Below are positions 16,651 to 26,054 of a DNA stretch of 53,524 bases, piece by piece. The notes beneath the pieces were generated by a model. The model was not told the DNA's origin. It saw nothing but the letters and a program-made list of their open reading frames with translations, and searched no databases. The position numbers and the translations under genes are program-made. The DNA comes from Bifidobacterium aesculapii (GTDB lineage Bacteria; Actinomycetota; Actinomycetes; Actinomycetales; Bifidobacteriaceae). How positions within the stretch are numbered: position 1 is the first letter of the stretch; the number at the start of each line of letters is the position of its first letter. Location of the stretch: the NCBI RefSeq assembly GCF_001417815.1, contig NZ_BCFK01000011.1, positions 1 through 53,524 on the forward strand. The letters run 5' to 3'.

Positions 16651-19206
16651 GAAACCATGAACGATGCGATCATTGGTTTCCCCCGCGCGAAGGCGCGCAC
16701 CCTGCGATTCACCTGCGGCGCCCCGCGCTCGGCGAAGGCCATCCGCGACGGCTCCGCGGCGCTGTTCCTGCGTTCCGACGGCCCCGAGGATCTCGTCACC
16801 GCCCTGTGGCTCAGCTGGTTCGACGCCGCCGGGGAACATCACGAGACCAAGCTCGCCGACCCGCGCGACCTGCTCGGCGCGGAGGCGGACAGCGAGGACG
16901 TGCCGGCCGAAGAGAAGGCCCGCCGCGAACGTGCGCGCGAAGGCGGCGCCGGAATCGTCGGGTATTCGGTGTGCGCCGACGGCGACCGCGTCGTGTTCAC
17001 CATCAACGGCCGCCTGTTCCTCACCGAAATCACGTGGGATGACGACGAGCCCGGCGTGCAGGGCAACGCGCCCGACGTCGCGACGCGCGAACTGGCCGGC
17101 GAGTGGCTGGACGAGGACCCGGACCTGTACACGCCCGTCCTCAACCCGCGCATCAGCCCGGACGGCGACCACGTGCTGTACACCACCGGCGAGCACCTCA
17201 TGCTCGTCGACATCGGCGACTGGCCGGACGAGTACATCGACGATGACGACTACGACGGTGACGACTACGAGCCGCTCGACGACCGCGTGACCGCCATCTA
17301 CGGCGTCGCCGTCGAGGACGAGGACGGCGAACCCGCCGAGAACACGTGGCGGATCGGTCTCGCCGAATTCGTCGCCGGCGAGGAGATGGACCGCTACGAC
17401 GGATTCTGGTGGTCGCCGGACTCCCGCCACGTGCTCTTCGAATCCTTCGACACCGCCGACGAACCGACGTGGTTCCTTTCCGATCCGGCCGACCCGGAGC
17501 ATCCCGCCGCCGGTCGCCGCTACCCGCGCGCGCTCACCCGCAACGCCGACGTCTACCTGACCGCCATCACGCTCGCGTTCGACGAGGACGACCGCTACAT
17601 GGGCATCACCGCGAACGCCGACGTCGCATGGGACCGCGAATCATACGAATACGTCGCGGCCGTGAGCTGGACGCGCGGCCACGATCCGCTCGTGCTCGTG
17701 CAGAACCGCCGCCAGACCCGCGACCAGGTGCTTGAGGTCGCCGTCGCCGGCACGCCCGACCGGGCGTTCGGCGAGACCCGCGTGCTCGAGGAGCATGCGA
17801 ACGGCCAGTGGATCGACCTGATCCACGGCACGCCCGCGTTCACGCCCGACGGCCGTCTGGTCTGCGCGTGGAATGACATGGCGGGCGACACGAACCGGCT
17901 CACCGTCGACGGGCGCGCGTTCACGCCCGAAGGCTGGAACGTGCGCACCGTGCTCGACGTGACCGACGACGACGTGCTCGCCGTCGTCCAGCGCGAACCC
18001 GACCTCGCGCCCGACGGGCCGCTCGGATGGCGCGTCTTCGCGCGTACGGCATACGGCGACGACGCGGCCGACGAGTCGCGCGTCGGCGCACATGACGCCC
18101 GCAGCTTCGACGTGGTGAGCTTCGGCTTCGACGGGTCGATCACGCCCGTCACGTCGCGGCCCGGCGTGTGGACCGCGAGCCGGAGCGGCGACGGCATCGT
18201 CGTCACCGGACGCAGCATGGCGCGCGCCGGCGTGACGATGACGCACTCCTTCGCCCTGGGCGGCGCGGGCATCGACGCCGTCGCCGGCGACGTGGACGAG
18301 GAGGCCGCGCGCGACGACGCCACCGTGGCCGTGGAGAACGATGAGGCGGAGCTCAGCGTGCTCGCCGCGCCCATCGCGAACCATGCCACGGACCCCGGAT
18401 TCGCGCCGGACGTGACGTTCACGCGGCTCGGTGCGCATCGCCTGTACACGGCGATTGTCGCGCCCTCGGCCGACAGTCCGTACGCGCAAGCCGAGAAGCT
18501 TCCGGTGCTGATGAAACCGTACGGCGGCCCCGGATTCCAGCAGGTCGTCGCCGCGCAGTCGTTCTACTGGGACGCGCAATGGTGGGCCGATCAGGGATTC
18601 CTCGTCGTCACCGCGGACGGGCGCGGCACCACCGGCCGCGGCCCGCGCTGGGATCGCGAGATCTTCGAGGACATGAAGGATGTGACGCTCGCCGACCAGA
18701 TCGAGGCCGTGCGCGCCCTGCCCGACGCGGTCGTCGCGATCAACGCGGCGCGTGCGGGTGTCGACGCGGCGCCCATGCCTGCACCGGACCTCGGCAAGGT
18801 GTGCATGATCGGATGGTCGTACGGCGGATTCCTCTCCGCGCTCGCCGTGCTCGACGCGCCCGACGTGTTCGCCGCCGCCTGCGCCGGCGCGCCGCCCACC
18901 GACTGGACGCTGTACGACACGCACTACACCGAGCGCTACCTCGGCCTCGATCCGGAGGTGTATGAGCGCAATTCGATCGTCGCGGATGCGCCGAAGCTCG
19001 ACCGGCCGCTCATGCTCATCCACGGATTCGCCGACGACAACGTGACCATCGCGCACAGCCTGCGGCTTTCGCAGGCGCTGATGGCCGCGGGGCGCCCGCA
19101 CACGTTCCTGCCGCTGACCGGCATCACGCACATGACCAACGACGAGACCGTCGCCGAGAACCTGCTCACCCTCCAACGCGACTTCCTCAAGAGCCATCTG
19201 GGGTAG
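16648..19206 (+). CDS. S9 family prolyl oligopeptidase-like peptidase
   Basis: Encodes about 852 residues. The N-terminal 600 residues look like a beta-propeller (WWSPDSRHVLFESFDT, ALTRNADVYL). The C-terminal alpha/beta-hydrolase domain has the nucleophile in GWSYGG (Ser724 counted from the GTG), Asp in HGFADDNV and His in GITHMTND. This is the dipeptidyl aminopeptidase/acylaminoacyl peptidase type, probably cytoplasmic because no signal peptide is seen. A GTG at 16648 has GGTGGAG 8 bases upstream; the ATG at 16657 is the alternative. The propeller is rich in D and E clusters. It is followed after 54 bp by a hydrolase gene on the same strand. Confidence 0.85.
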   Translation: METMNDAIIGFPRAKARTLRFTCGAPRSAKAIRDGSAALFLRSDGPEDLVTALWLSWFDAAGEHHETKLADPRDLLGAEADSEDVPAEEKARRERAREGGAGIVGYSVCADGDRVVFTINGRLFLTEITWDDDEPGVQGNAPDVATRELAGEWLDEDPDLYTPVLNPRISPDGDHVLYTTGEHLMLVDIGDWPDEYIDDDDYDGDDYEPLDDRVTAIYGVAVEDEDGEPAENTWRIGLAEFVAGEEMDRYDGFWWSPDSRHVLFESFDTADEPTWFLSDPADPEHPAAGRRYPRALTRNADVYLTAITLAFDEDDRYMGITANADVAWDRESYEYVAAVSWTRGHDPLVLVQNRRQTRDQVLEVAVAGTPDRAFGETRVLEEHANGQWIDLIHGTPAFTPDGRLVCAWNDMAGDTNRLTVDGRAFTPEGWNVRTVLDVTDDDVLAVVQREPDLAPDGPLGWRVFARTAYGDDAADESRVGAHDARSFDVVSFGFDGSITPVTSRPGVWTASRSGDGIVVTGRSMARAGVTMTHSFALGGAGIDAVAGDVDEEAARDDATVAVENDEAELSVLAAPIANHATDPGFAPDVTFTRLGAHRLYTAIVAPSADSPYAQAEKLPVLMKPYGGPGFQQVVAAQSFYWDAQWWADQGFLVVTADGRGTTGRGPRWDREIFEDMKDVTLADQIEAVRALPDAVVAINAARAGVDAAPMPAPDLGKVCMIGWSYGGFLSALAVLDAPDVFAAACAGAPPTDWTLYDTHYTERYLGLDPEVYERNSIVADAPKLDRPLMLIHGFADDNVTIAHSLRLSQALMAAGRPHTFLPLTGITHMTNDETVAENLLTLQRDFLKSHLG

Positions 19207-19260
19207 GTCCGCCTCCGTCACGGTTCGGCCCGGGGCGGGTGGTTGCGTAGGATTGGGCGC

Positions 19261-20343
19261 ATGCACGTGAACATGATCGACGAGAGCCGCTACGCCGAAA
19301 CGATGGAGCGCACCGTCATCCCGGCGCTGGCGGCCTGCCGTGTGGAGGGCTGGTACGACCCGTCGGACGCCGAGCGGTCGGCCGGGCTCGAACCGCTGCC
19401 CGGGTGCCTCGACACGGGCGGCCGGTCCGGCCAGCTGCACTACCTGTGCTACGACGCCGCCAAGTTCGACACCGAGCGCGAGGCCGGCGCCAGCGCGGCC
19501 TTCCGCGGCGCCATCGTCATCAGCCACGGGTTCACCGAGTTCGCGGAGAAATACGACGAACTCGTCTGGTACTTCCTGCTCGCCGGCTATTCGGTGTGCG
19601 TGCTCGACCATCGCGGCCACGGCAAATCCGCGCGCGACGTCGACAACCCCTGCCTCGTGTGGATCGACGATTGGCGGCGCTATGTGGCCGATCTCGCCGG
19701 ATTCGCCGAGACGATCGGCCAATCGTATGCGGACGGCCGCCCGCTCGACCTGTTCTGCCATTCGATGGGTGGCGGCATCGGCGCGGCCGTGCTCGAACGC
19801 TACCCGTCGCTGTTCGACCGCGCCGTATTGTCCGCGCCGATGATCGCGCCGCAGACCGGCATGCCGATGTGGCTCACGCGCGCGCTCGTCGACGTGCTGT
19901 GCCTGTGCGGCATGGGACGCCGTCGCGTGTTCGGCCAGAAGGATTTCGATGGCGTGCTCGACCTGGGGCCGTACCAGCTCTCCAGCGAAGCGCGCGAACG
20001 CTGGTACCATAAGCTGCGCTGCGAGAACCGCGACTACCAGACGTACTGCGCCTCGTTCGAATGGGTGCGGCAGGCCATGAGGCTGAACCGCGCCGTGCTC
20101 GATCCGGCAGCGTGCGCGCAGATCGAGACGCCGATCCTGCTGTTCCAGGCGGGGCATGACATCTGGGTGCGCAACCAGCCGCAGAACGAGTTCGTGCGCC
20201 GCGTGCTGGACGGTTCCGGCCAGGCTACGCTGGTGCGCATCGACGAGTCCGAGCATGAGGTCTTCTCGATGCCGAACGCCGTGGCGGGGCCGTATCTGGA
20301 GCGGATTCTCGCGTTCTACGGCGACAAGGTGATCGCGGACTGA
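19261..20343 (+). CDS. Alpha/beta hydrolase, monoacylglycerol lipase/lysophospholipase type
   Basis: Encodes 360 residues. The serine hydrolase fold is clear: oxyanion region SHGFTEFAEKY, DHRGHGKS, nucleophile Ser168 in CHSMGGG, Asp in AGHDIWV and His in ESEHEVFS. This is the Hydrolase_4 pattern of lysophospholipases and monoglyceride lipases, acting on membrane-derived lipids. No signal peptide is visible. The ATG at 19261 is preceded by a weak AGGA; a later ATG at 19273 is possible. It probably shares a transcript with the S9 peptidase upstream. Confidence 0.82.
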   Translation: MHVNMIDESRYAETMERTVIPALAACRVEGWYDPSDAERSAGLEPLPGCLDTGGRSGQLHYLCYDAAKFDTEREAGASAAFRGAIVISHGFTEFAEKYDELVWYFLLAGYSVCVLDHRGHGKSARDVDNPCLVWIDDWRRYVADLAGFAETIGQSYADGRPLDLFCHSMGGGIGAAVLERYPSLFDRAVLSAPMIAPQTGMPMWLTRALVDVLCLCGMGRRRVFGQKDFDGVLDLGPYQLSSEARERWYHKLRCENRDYQTYCASFEWVRQAMRLNRAVLDPAACAQIETPILLFQAGHDIWVRNQPQNEFVRRVLDGSGQATLVRIDESEHEVFSMPNAVAGPYLERILAFYGDKVIAD

Positions 20344-20491
20344 ACGCCGCGGCGGCTGCCGGGCTGCGTGTGCCGTCGCACGCGGGCGAACTACGCCGAT
20401 TACGTAGTCGAGTGTAGTTTTTTACCTAGAGTTCACCCGCATGTCGCTTGGCGATTCCGGTAGGGAAAGAACGCCGTTCGACAATGGAAGC

Positions 20492-22204
20492 ATGAACACT
20501 AGAGTTGGGTTTCGCCGTCGAATCGCCGCCGCGGCCGCGCTGATCTGCGCCGCCGCCATGATGCTCGCCGGGTGCGCGTCAACCTCCGACAATGCGAACG
20601 GATCCTCCGGCAACGGCACGTCCTCCACTGCCAATGGCGGCACGACGCAGACGTTCAAGCCCGCATCCGGCTCCAACGGCGACATCCGCATCGCCTCCGG
20701 ATCGGAGAACAAGGAGGTCGCCACCGCCATCCAGCACGCGGCGGACGCCTCCGGCGTGACCGTGACCGTCGACTACATGGGCTCCCTCGACATCATGAAC
20801 GTGCTCGAGACCGGCGCCAAGAACTATGACGCCGTCTGGCCCGCCTCCTCGATGTGGATCTCGATGGGCGACACCAAGCATCTCGTCAAGGACGCGCAAA
20901 GCACCTCCACCACGCCCATCGTGTTCGGCATCGCCCGGAAGAAGGCCATCCAGCTCGGCTGGGCGGACGAATCCGGCAAGACGACCCCCGTCTCCACCGC
21001 CGACGTGCTCGCCAAAGTGCAAAGCGGCGACCTCAAGTTCTCGATGACCTCCGCCACGCAATCCAACTCCGGCGCCTCCGCCTACCTCGCGTTCATGACC
21101 GCCCTGCGCGGCGGCACCGGCCCCATCACCGAAGCCGACCTGTCCGACAACGCGCTCACCTCCTCCGTCGCGCAGCTGCTCAAGGGCGTGGACCGCTCCT
21201 CCGGCTCCTCCGACTGGCTCAAGGACATGGTCGTGGCCAGCCCCGACCGCTTCGACTCGATGGTCAACTACGAGTCCCTCGTCATCCAGGCGAACAAGTC
21301 GCTCGAAAAGAACGGCCACGATCCGCTCCTCGCCGTCTACCCGTCCGACGGCATCGCCGTATCCGACTCGCCGCTCGGCTATGTCGACCGCGGCCAAGGC
21401 GCCGATAAGCGCAAGGCGTACGACGCGTTCGCGAAGGCCCTGCGCGCGAAGGACGCGAAGATCGAATTCGAGCGCGCCGGCCGCCGCACCGGCCTCGGCG
21501 GCGCCCTCACCTACGCCTCCGACAGCGAGGTCAAGCGGGCGTTCCGCTCCGAATGGGGTATCAACACGGACGCCAGCACGTTGAAGACCATCCCGCTGCC
21601 CGCCGCGAAGACCATCACCAAGGCGCTCGACGTGTACCAGACCGCACTGCGCAAGCCCAGCTGGACCGTGTGGGTCGTCGACTACTCCGGTTCGATGAGC
21701 GGCGACGGCAAGAACGGCGTCGTCAAGGGACTCAACGCGGCGCTCGACCCGGCCCAGGCCGCCCTGACGCACATCCAGCCCGCCAGCCACGACGTGAACA
21801 TCCTCATCCCGTTCGAAAGCCTCCCGCACGATCCGGTGCGCGCCGACGGCGCCTCCACCGGCAGCCTGCTCAACACCGCCCAAGTCACCGAAGCGGACGG
21901 CGGCACCGACATCTACGCCGGTCTCGAATCCGCGTACAAGGAGCTGCCCGACGCCTCCCAGCGCAACGACTACACCACCGCCATCGTGCTCATGACCGAC
22001 GGGCGCTCGCAGGTCGACAACCGTGACGCCGCGATCGCCCAGTACGAGGACGAGCAGCTCGACGTGCCGATCTTCTCCATCATGTTCGGCGACGCCGACT
22101 CCGCCCAGCTCGACCCGCTCGCGAAGATGTCCAACGCGAAGGTGTTCGACGGACGCACCGGCGACCTCGCCACCGTCTTCCGTACCGTCAAGGGATTCAA
22201 CTGA
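20492..22204 (+). CDS. Lipoprotein with substrate-binding and VWA domains
   Basis: Encodes 570 residues. A signal peptide ends in the lipobox LAGC (Cys28), so the protein is membrane-anchored outside the cell. Residues about 60-380 resemble a periplasmic substrate-binding fold (IRIASGSENKEV near its start and ATQSNSGASAYLAFMTAL). Residues about 390-565 are a VWA domain with an intact metal site: Asp397, Ser399 and Ser401 in DYSGSMS, Thr472 in GGTDIYAG, and LMTDGR. VWA domains bind partners through the bound metal. It begins the operon with xpaC, a second binding protein and telA, overlapping xpaC by one base. Neither ligand nor partner is known. The only upstream purine run is very close to the ATG, so the start rests mainly on the signal peptide. 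Confidence 0.8.
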   Translation: MNTRVGFRRRIAAAAALICAAAMMLAGCASTSDNANGSSGNGTSSTANGGTTQTFKPASGSNGDIRIASGSENKEVATAIQHAADASGVTVTVDYMGSLDIMNVLETGAKNYDAVWPASSMWISMGDTKHLVKDAQSTSTTPIVFGIARKKAIQLGWADESGKTTPVSTADVLAKVQSGDLKFSMTSATQSNSGASAYLAFMTALRGGTGPITEADLSDNALTSSVAQLLKGVDRSSGSSDWLKDMVVASPDRFDSMVNYESLVIQANKSLEKNGHDPLLAVYPSDGIAVSDSPLGYVDRGQGADKRKAYDAFAKALRAKDAKIEFERAGRRTGLGGALTYASDSEVKRAFRSEWGINTDASTLKTIPLPAAKTITKALDVYQTALRKPSWTVWVVDYSGSMSGDGKNGVVKGLNAALDPAQAALTHIQPASHDVNILIPFESLPHDPVRADGASTGSLLNTAQVTEADGGTDIYAGLESAYKELPDASQRNDYTTAIVLMTDGRSQVDNRDAAIAQYEDEQLDVPIFSIMFGDADSAQLDPLAKMSNAKVFDGRTGDLATVFRTVKGFN

Positions 22205-22911
22205 TGCTTCAGATCATCTGCGGAATCATCGCCGGCGGCGTGCTCGCCGCGCTCGGATTCGCCGTGTCCGGCGGCGGAATCGTCGGACTCGGCGTATCGC
22301 TCGCGCTCGCCGCGCTCGGCTACGTGGCCGGCTCGACGCTCACCGAACCGGAGCGCCGCATCGGCCACATGCTCGCCAGCGCGCTGCCCAACGGGCAGAA
22401 GGCCGCCGACGCCATCGACGCCGCCAACACGCGCCTCAACGCCATCACCATGCTCTCCCGACAGGTGCAGGACCCGCTGGTACGCAAGGAGGCCGACGAC
22501 TTCATCGCCGCGACGCGCAGCCTCATCGACTATGTCGCCAAAGACACCTCCGCATACGCGATCCTGCGTCACTACATCACCGTGTACGGCGAACAGACGC
22601 AGAAACTGCTGCGCTCGTACGTGGACGTCGAATCGTCCGGCGCGCACGACCAGACCGCCAAGGCGCGCGGCGAGACCATCGAAGCGCTCCAGGTGCTCGA
22701 ACGGACCGCCGCCGGCGAACTCAGCCGCGCCGTCAGCACGAAGACGCTCGGCATCGCGGCCGACTCCGACGCGATTCAGCGTCTCGCCAGCATGGACGGC
22801 TACCAGACCGACGACGCGACGGCGAACGGCACCGCGGCGCGCATCGCGGCGCCGGGAGCCGGAACGGTGGGAACGGGACCGCACACCACGGAAATGGGAT
22901 TGAAGCAATGA
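22204..22911 (+). CDS. XpaC-like membrane protein
   Basis: Encodes 235 residues: two N-terminal hydrophobic segments (about 4-24 and 27-46), then a helical cytoplasmic domain with RHYITVYGEQTQKLLRSYV and a terminal SDAIQRLASMDGY. This pattern fits the XpaC family (named for 5-bromo-4-chloroindolyl phosphate hydrolysis). XpaC genes are usually next to telA-like genes, as here, which supports the call. The biochemical role of the family is unclear. The stop overlaps the next start by 4 bp (ATGA). Confidence 0.65.
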   Translation: MLQIICGIIAGGVLAALGFAVSGGGIVGLGVSLALAALGYVAGSTLTEPERRIGHMLASALPNGQKAADAIDAANTRLNAITMLSRQVQDPLVRKEADDFIAATRSLIDYVAKDTSAYAILRHYITVYGEQTQKLLRSYVDVESSGAHDQTAKARGETIEALQVLERTAAGELSRAVSTKTLGIAADSDAIQRLASMDGYQTDDATANGTAARIAAPGAGTVGTGPHTTEMGLKQ

Positions 22912-24017
22912 AACTCTCGAAATCGAAAATCATCGGACTGGTGGCGCTGCTCGCCATCGTCGCCATCATCGGCGGCACGCTCGTCTGGCGGCAGGCGCAA
23001 CCCAAACCCGCCGGGCCCATCGAAACCGTGCAGGTGAACGGCTACCTCGGAGGCGAGAAGATCGGACTGTTCGACGACCCCGACTTCCAGAAGGCCGCCG
23101 CCGCGCAAGGGCTCGACGTCGACTACCGCAAAGCCGGCAGCCTCGCGATGATGACCGCCGACACCAAAGGCATGGACTACCTGTTCCCCTCCTCCCGCGC
23201 CGCCGTCGAATACGGCGCCGCGCAGGGCGTGAAGGCCACGCAAAGCGACATCGTCTTCAACTCGCCGATCGTGCTGTACACGCACAAGGCCGTCGCCGAC
23301 GGACTCGTCGCGGGCGGGCTCATGAGCAAGAACGCGGACGGCGTCTACTCGATGGACATGGCCAAGGCCATCGACGCGATGACCAACGACAAAACCTGGG
23401 CCGACGTCGGCTACGCGGCCGGCTACGGGCAGTTCCGCATCGACTCCACCGACCCGGTGCAATCCAACTCCGGCAACGAATACGCGGCGCTCATCGCGAA
23501 CGTGCTCAACGGCGGGCAGCCCGCCACCACCGAATCGCTCGCCCGCGACAAGGAGACCATCAAGTCGATCTTCGCGAAATCCGGATGGATGGAAACCTCC
23601 TCCGAAGACGCGTTCAACCAGTTCCTCACGCTCGGCGTCGGATCCAAGCCGATGATGGTCGGCTACGAATCGCAGATCCTCGACCTCGCCGCCAACCAGC
23701 CCGACGCGTTCAAACAGATCAAGGACGACGTCGTCATCGTGTACCCGACACCCACCGTGTGGAGCACCCACACGCTGATGGCGCTCGACGAGAACGGCGA
23801 AAAACTGCTCGGCGTGCTCAAGTCCCCCGCGATCCAGAAACTCGCATGGGAGCAGCACGGGTTCCGCGCCGCCAACTTCACCGGCACCGACTCCATCAAA
23901 CGGTTCAAGGTGAACGGCACGCTCGACCAAGTGCCCGCCGTCTCCGAACTGCCCGGCAACAAAGCCATGCAGGAGCTGATCGAAGCGCTCAAAGGAGTGA
24001 CGCCGCAGCCGCAGTGA
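22908..24017 (+). CDS. Membrane-anchored substrate-binding protein
   Basis: Encodes 369 residues. An uncleaved-looking N-terminal hydrophobic helix (about 8-26) lacks a lipobox, so the protein is probably held by this anchor with its body outside. The rest resembles the substrate-binding domain of the operon's first gene: DPVQSNSGNEYAALIANVL here corresponds to ATQSNSGASAYLAFMTAL there. No ABC permease or ATPase gene accompanies it, so it is likelier a sensor or partner of the VWA lipoprotein than a transport receptor. It is coupled to xpaC. Confidence 0.7.
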   Translation: MKLSKSKIIGLVALLAIVAIIGGTLVWRQAQPKPAGPIETVQVNGYLGGEKIGLFDDPDFQKAAAAQGLDVDYRKAGSLAMMTADTKGMDYLFPSSRAAVEYGAAQGVKATQSDIVFNSPIVLYTHKAVADGLVAGGLMSKNADGVYSMDMAKAIDAMTNDKTWADVGYAAGYGQFRIDSTDPVQSNSGNEYAALIANVLNGGQPATTESLARDKETIKSIFAKSGWMETSSEDAFNQFLTLGVGSKPMMVGYESQILDLAANQPDAFKQIKDDVVIVYPTPTVWSTHTLMALDENGEKLLGVLKSPAIQKLAWEQHGFRAANFTGTDSIKRFKVNGTLDQVPAVSELPGNKAMQELIEALKGVTPQPQ

Positions 24018-24063
24018 CGCTGTCCCCGCCCACTCCAACCCAACCCACCGAAAGGACCACATC

Positions 24064-25251
24064 ATGGCCAAACAAATCTCGCTCGCCGACCTCGCCGGTG
24101 GCAACGCCGTCACCAACCCCGCGCTCGCCGGGCTCAACGGCCCCGGCGACGCCGCCGCGAACGGCGAACTCGTCCCCACCGCCGCGCAGGCCGTCGCCAA
24201 CGCGCAGCTCACCCCCGACCAGCAGATCGCGGCACTGCCCGCCGCCGACCAGCAGACCATCGTGCAGATGGCCGACCAGATCGACTTCACGCGCGACGGC
24301 ATCGAATCCAGCTATGGCAAGGACGCGCAGCGCGCCACCAGCACCTTCGCCGACGAAATCCTCTCCGAAACCCGCTCCAAGGACACCGGCGAGGCCGGCG
24401 AACTGCTCAGCACCATGCTCGTCACCATCGACGAGGCCGAGCTCAGCGGATTCCGCAAAGTCCCGATCCTCGGCCAGGTGGCCGTCTCGATCGACAAGCT
24501 GCGCCGCCGCTACCAGAAGGTCGACTCGCAGATCGACGAGATCATCACCAAACTCGAAGCCGCGCAGTCGCGCCTCGTCGCCGACATCTCCATGTACAAC
24601 ACGATGTACGAGCAGAACGCGCAGCAGTACCGCCAGCTGAAGATCACCGTGCTCGCCGGCAAGAAGGCGCTCACCGACTTCCGCGCCACGCAGCTGCCCG
24701 CGCTCGAAGCGGAGGCCGCGAAGAGCGGCGATCCGATGCAGGCGCAGCTGCTCAAGGACTTCAAGTCGAAGCTCGACCGCTTCGAGAAGCGCCTCGACGA
24801 CCTCGACCGCATCTCCGTGGTGACGCTGCAGACCGCGCCGCAGATCAAGATCATCCAGAACGCGGACCAGACCATCGTCGACAAGATCGACACGACCATC
24901 TCCACCACGATCCCCGTGTGGAAGTCGCAGATGGTGATCGCGCTCGGCCTGTCCAACCAGCGCAAGGCGCTCGAACTGCAGAACAAGGCCGACGACGTGA
25001 CCAACAAGCTGCTGCAGCGCAACGCCGCCGCCCTGCACAAGGGCGCCGTGGACGCGGAGAAGGCGAACCAGCGTTCCGTGGTGGAAATCGAGACGCTGGA
25101 GAAGATCAACAGCGAGCTCATCGCCACGCTCAAGGAGACCGTGCAGATCCAGAAGCAGGGCAAGGCGAGCCGCGAGGCCGCGCAGGTCAAGATGCGTCAG
25201 CTCGAATCCGACTTGAAGAACGCGCTGCTGGAGAACGCGCGCTCGATGTGA
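24064..25251 (+). CDS. TelA/YaaN family toxic-anion resistance protein
   Basis: Encodes 395 residues, mostly helical and coiled-coil, without membrane segments. It matches the TelA family: GFRKVPILGQVAVSIDKLRRRYQKVDSQID in the first half and TAPQIKIIQNADQTIVDKIDTTISTTIPVWKSQMVIALGL in the second, each stretch shown only in part by its key residues elsewhere in the family. TelA-family proteins are linked to tellurite and cell-envelope stress tolerance, but their mechanism is not settled. AAAGGA precedes the start. It is the last gene of the operon and converges with a membrane protein gene over a hairpin. Confidence 0.88.
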   Translation: MAKQISLADLAGGNAVTNPALAGLNGPGDAAANGELVPTAAQAVANAQLTPDQQIAALPAADQQTIVQMADQIDFTRDGIESSYGKDAQRATSTFADEILSETRSKDTGEAGELLSTMLVTIDEAELSGFRKVPILGQVAVSIDKLRRRYQKVDSQIDEIITKLEAAQSRLVADISMYNTMYEQNAQQYRQLKITVLAGKKALTDFRATQLPALEAEAAKSGDPMQAQLLKDFKSKLDRFEKRLDDLDRISVVTLQTAPQIKIIQNADQTIVDKIDTTISTTIPVWKSQMVIALGLSNQRKALELQNKADDVTNKLLQRNAAALHKGAVDAEKANQRSVVEIETLEKINSELIATLKETVQIQKQGKASREAAQVKMRQLESDLKNALLENARSM

Positions 25252-25393
25252 GCGGAGCGCGGGGCGCGGCGGTCGTGCCGTGTGGTGTGCCGTGCGGTGC
25301 CGGGAAGGGCGGCGCCGCACGCCCCGCGCGGGAGGCGTGTGCCGCTGGAACGGGCGTGCGCGCACGGCGCGTGAGGGGTTGTCGCGGGTGAGT

Positions 25394-25436
25394 CGCCGCG
25401 GGAGGCGCCCATCCGCTGGAATGGGTACCCGCGGCG
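25394..25436. terminator. Bidirectional hairpin between telA and a membrane protein gene
   Basis: Outer arms CGCCGCGG (25394-25401) and CCGCGGCG (25429-25436) enclose a second stem, CCCAT (25408-25412) with ATGGG (25421-25425). It directly abuts the stop codon of the reverse-strand gene and lies about 140 bp past telA. No T-run is present. Confidence 0.5.
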
Positions 25437-25946
25437 CTACTTGCGCTTGCCGGTGAACGGTTCGAGCAGCGTGTCCGGATTCGAGACGCCGAGCATGCTG
25501 CGTCCGCCCGTCTTCTCCGGGTGACGCGCGATGATCGCCATCGAGATCGCGCCCGGCACCATGATGATCGCGAAGATCGCCGCGAGTCCCCAGTGCACGA
25601 AGAAGCCCAACGCGAGGAAGACGACGATCAGCGCGATCACGGTCGCCACGATGGTGATGTTGCGCGACTTCGCGCTCACCGGTTTGAGCCCGTCCTCGGC
25701 GGGTGTTGCGGGTTTGGGGGCCGTGGGTTTGGTTGCTGCCGGCTTCGCGGGCATCGCTGGTTTGGCTTTTGCGGGCTTGGAAGCCGCGGGCGTCGCGGGC
25801 GTGGGGATTCCGGTCGTGCGTGTCACCTGGGATGCCTGCGAGGCGGCGGAATCGTCGGCGGAGGTGTGTGGCGGCGTCTTCATCGGCGTCTTCGCTGTCT
25901 TCTTCACCGGCGTATCGGAATCATGCGAATCATACGTGTCGTTCAT
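25437..25946 (-). CDS. Proline/alanine/lysine-rich membrane protein
   Basis: Encodes 169 residues from MNDTYDSHD. The first 95 residues are low complexity, with K-P-A and T-P-A repeats (AKPAMPAKPAATKP). Two adjacent hydrophobic segments follow (about 103-121 and 125-145), then a short tail ending in FTGKRK. The repeat-rich part could span peptidoglycan or form a flexible cytoplasmic arm, depending on topology. No family is recognised. An in-frame ATG 12 bases earlier is possible; neither has a good ribosome-binding site. Confidence 0.65.
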   Translation of the reverse strand: MNDTYDSHDSDTPVKKTAKTPMKTPPHTSADDSAASQASQVTRTTGIPTPATPAASKPAKAKPAMPAKPAATKPTAPKPATPAEDGLKPVSAKSRNITIVATVIALIVVFLALGFFVHWGLAAIFAIIMVPGAISMAIIARHPEKTGGRSMLGVSNPDTLLEPFTGKRK

Positions 25947-26054
25947 ACGCACCAGCATAGGCCGGCGTCGTCGCCCGTCATACGTGCACGGCGCGTGCGT
26001 CCGCGCTCGTACGCCGGGAACCGGCGGGCGGCGCGCGGTGCCATACTGGAAACC

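Noticed and set aside
17641..20256. Reverse frame of about 870 codons opposite the S9 peptidase and hydrolase
   Set aside because: The forward genes carry intact catalytic motifs; the reverse product has no recognisable domain.
20344..20491. Riboswitch or clear promoter before the VWA-lipoprotein operon
   Set aside because: There is a T-run (GTAGTTTTTTACC) but no convincing hairpin or -35/-10 pair that I could support.
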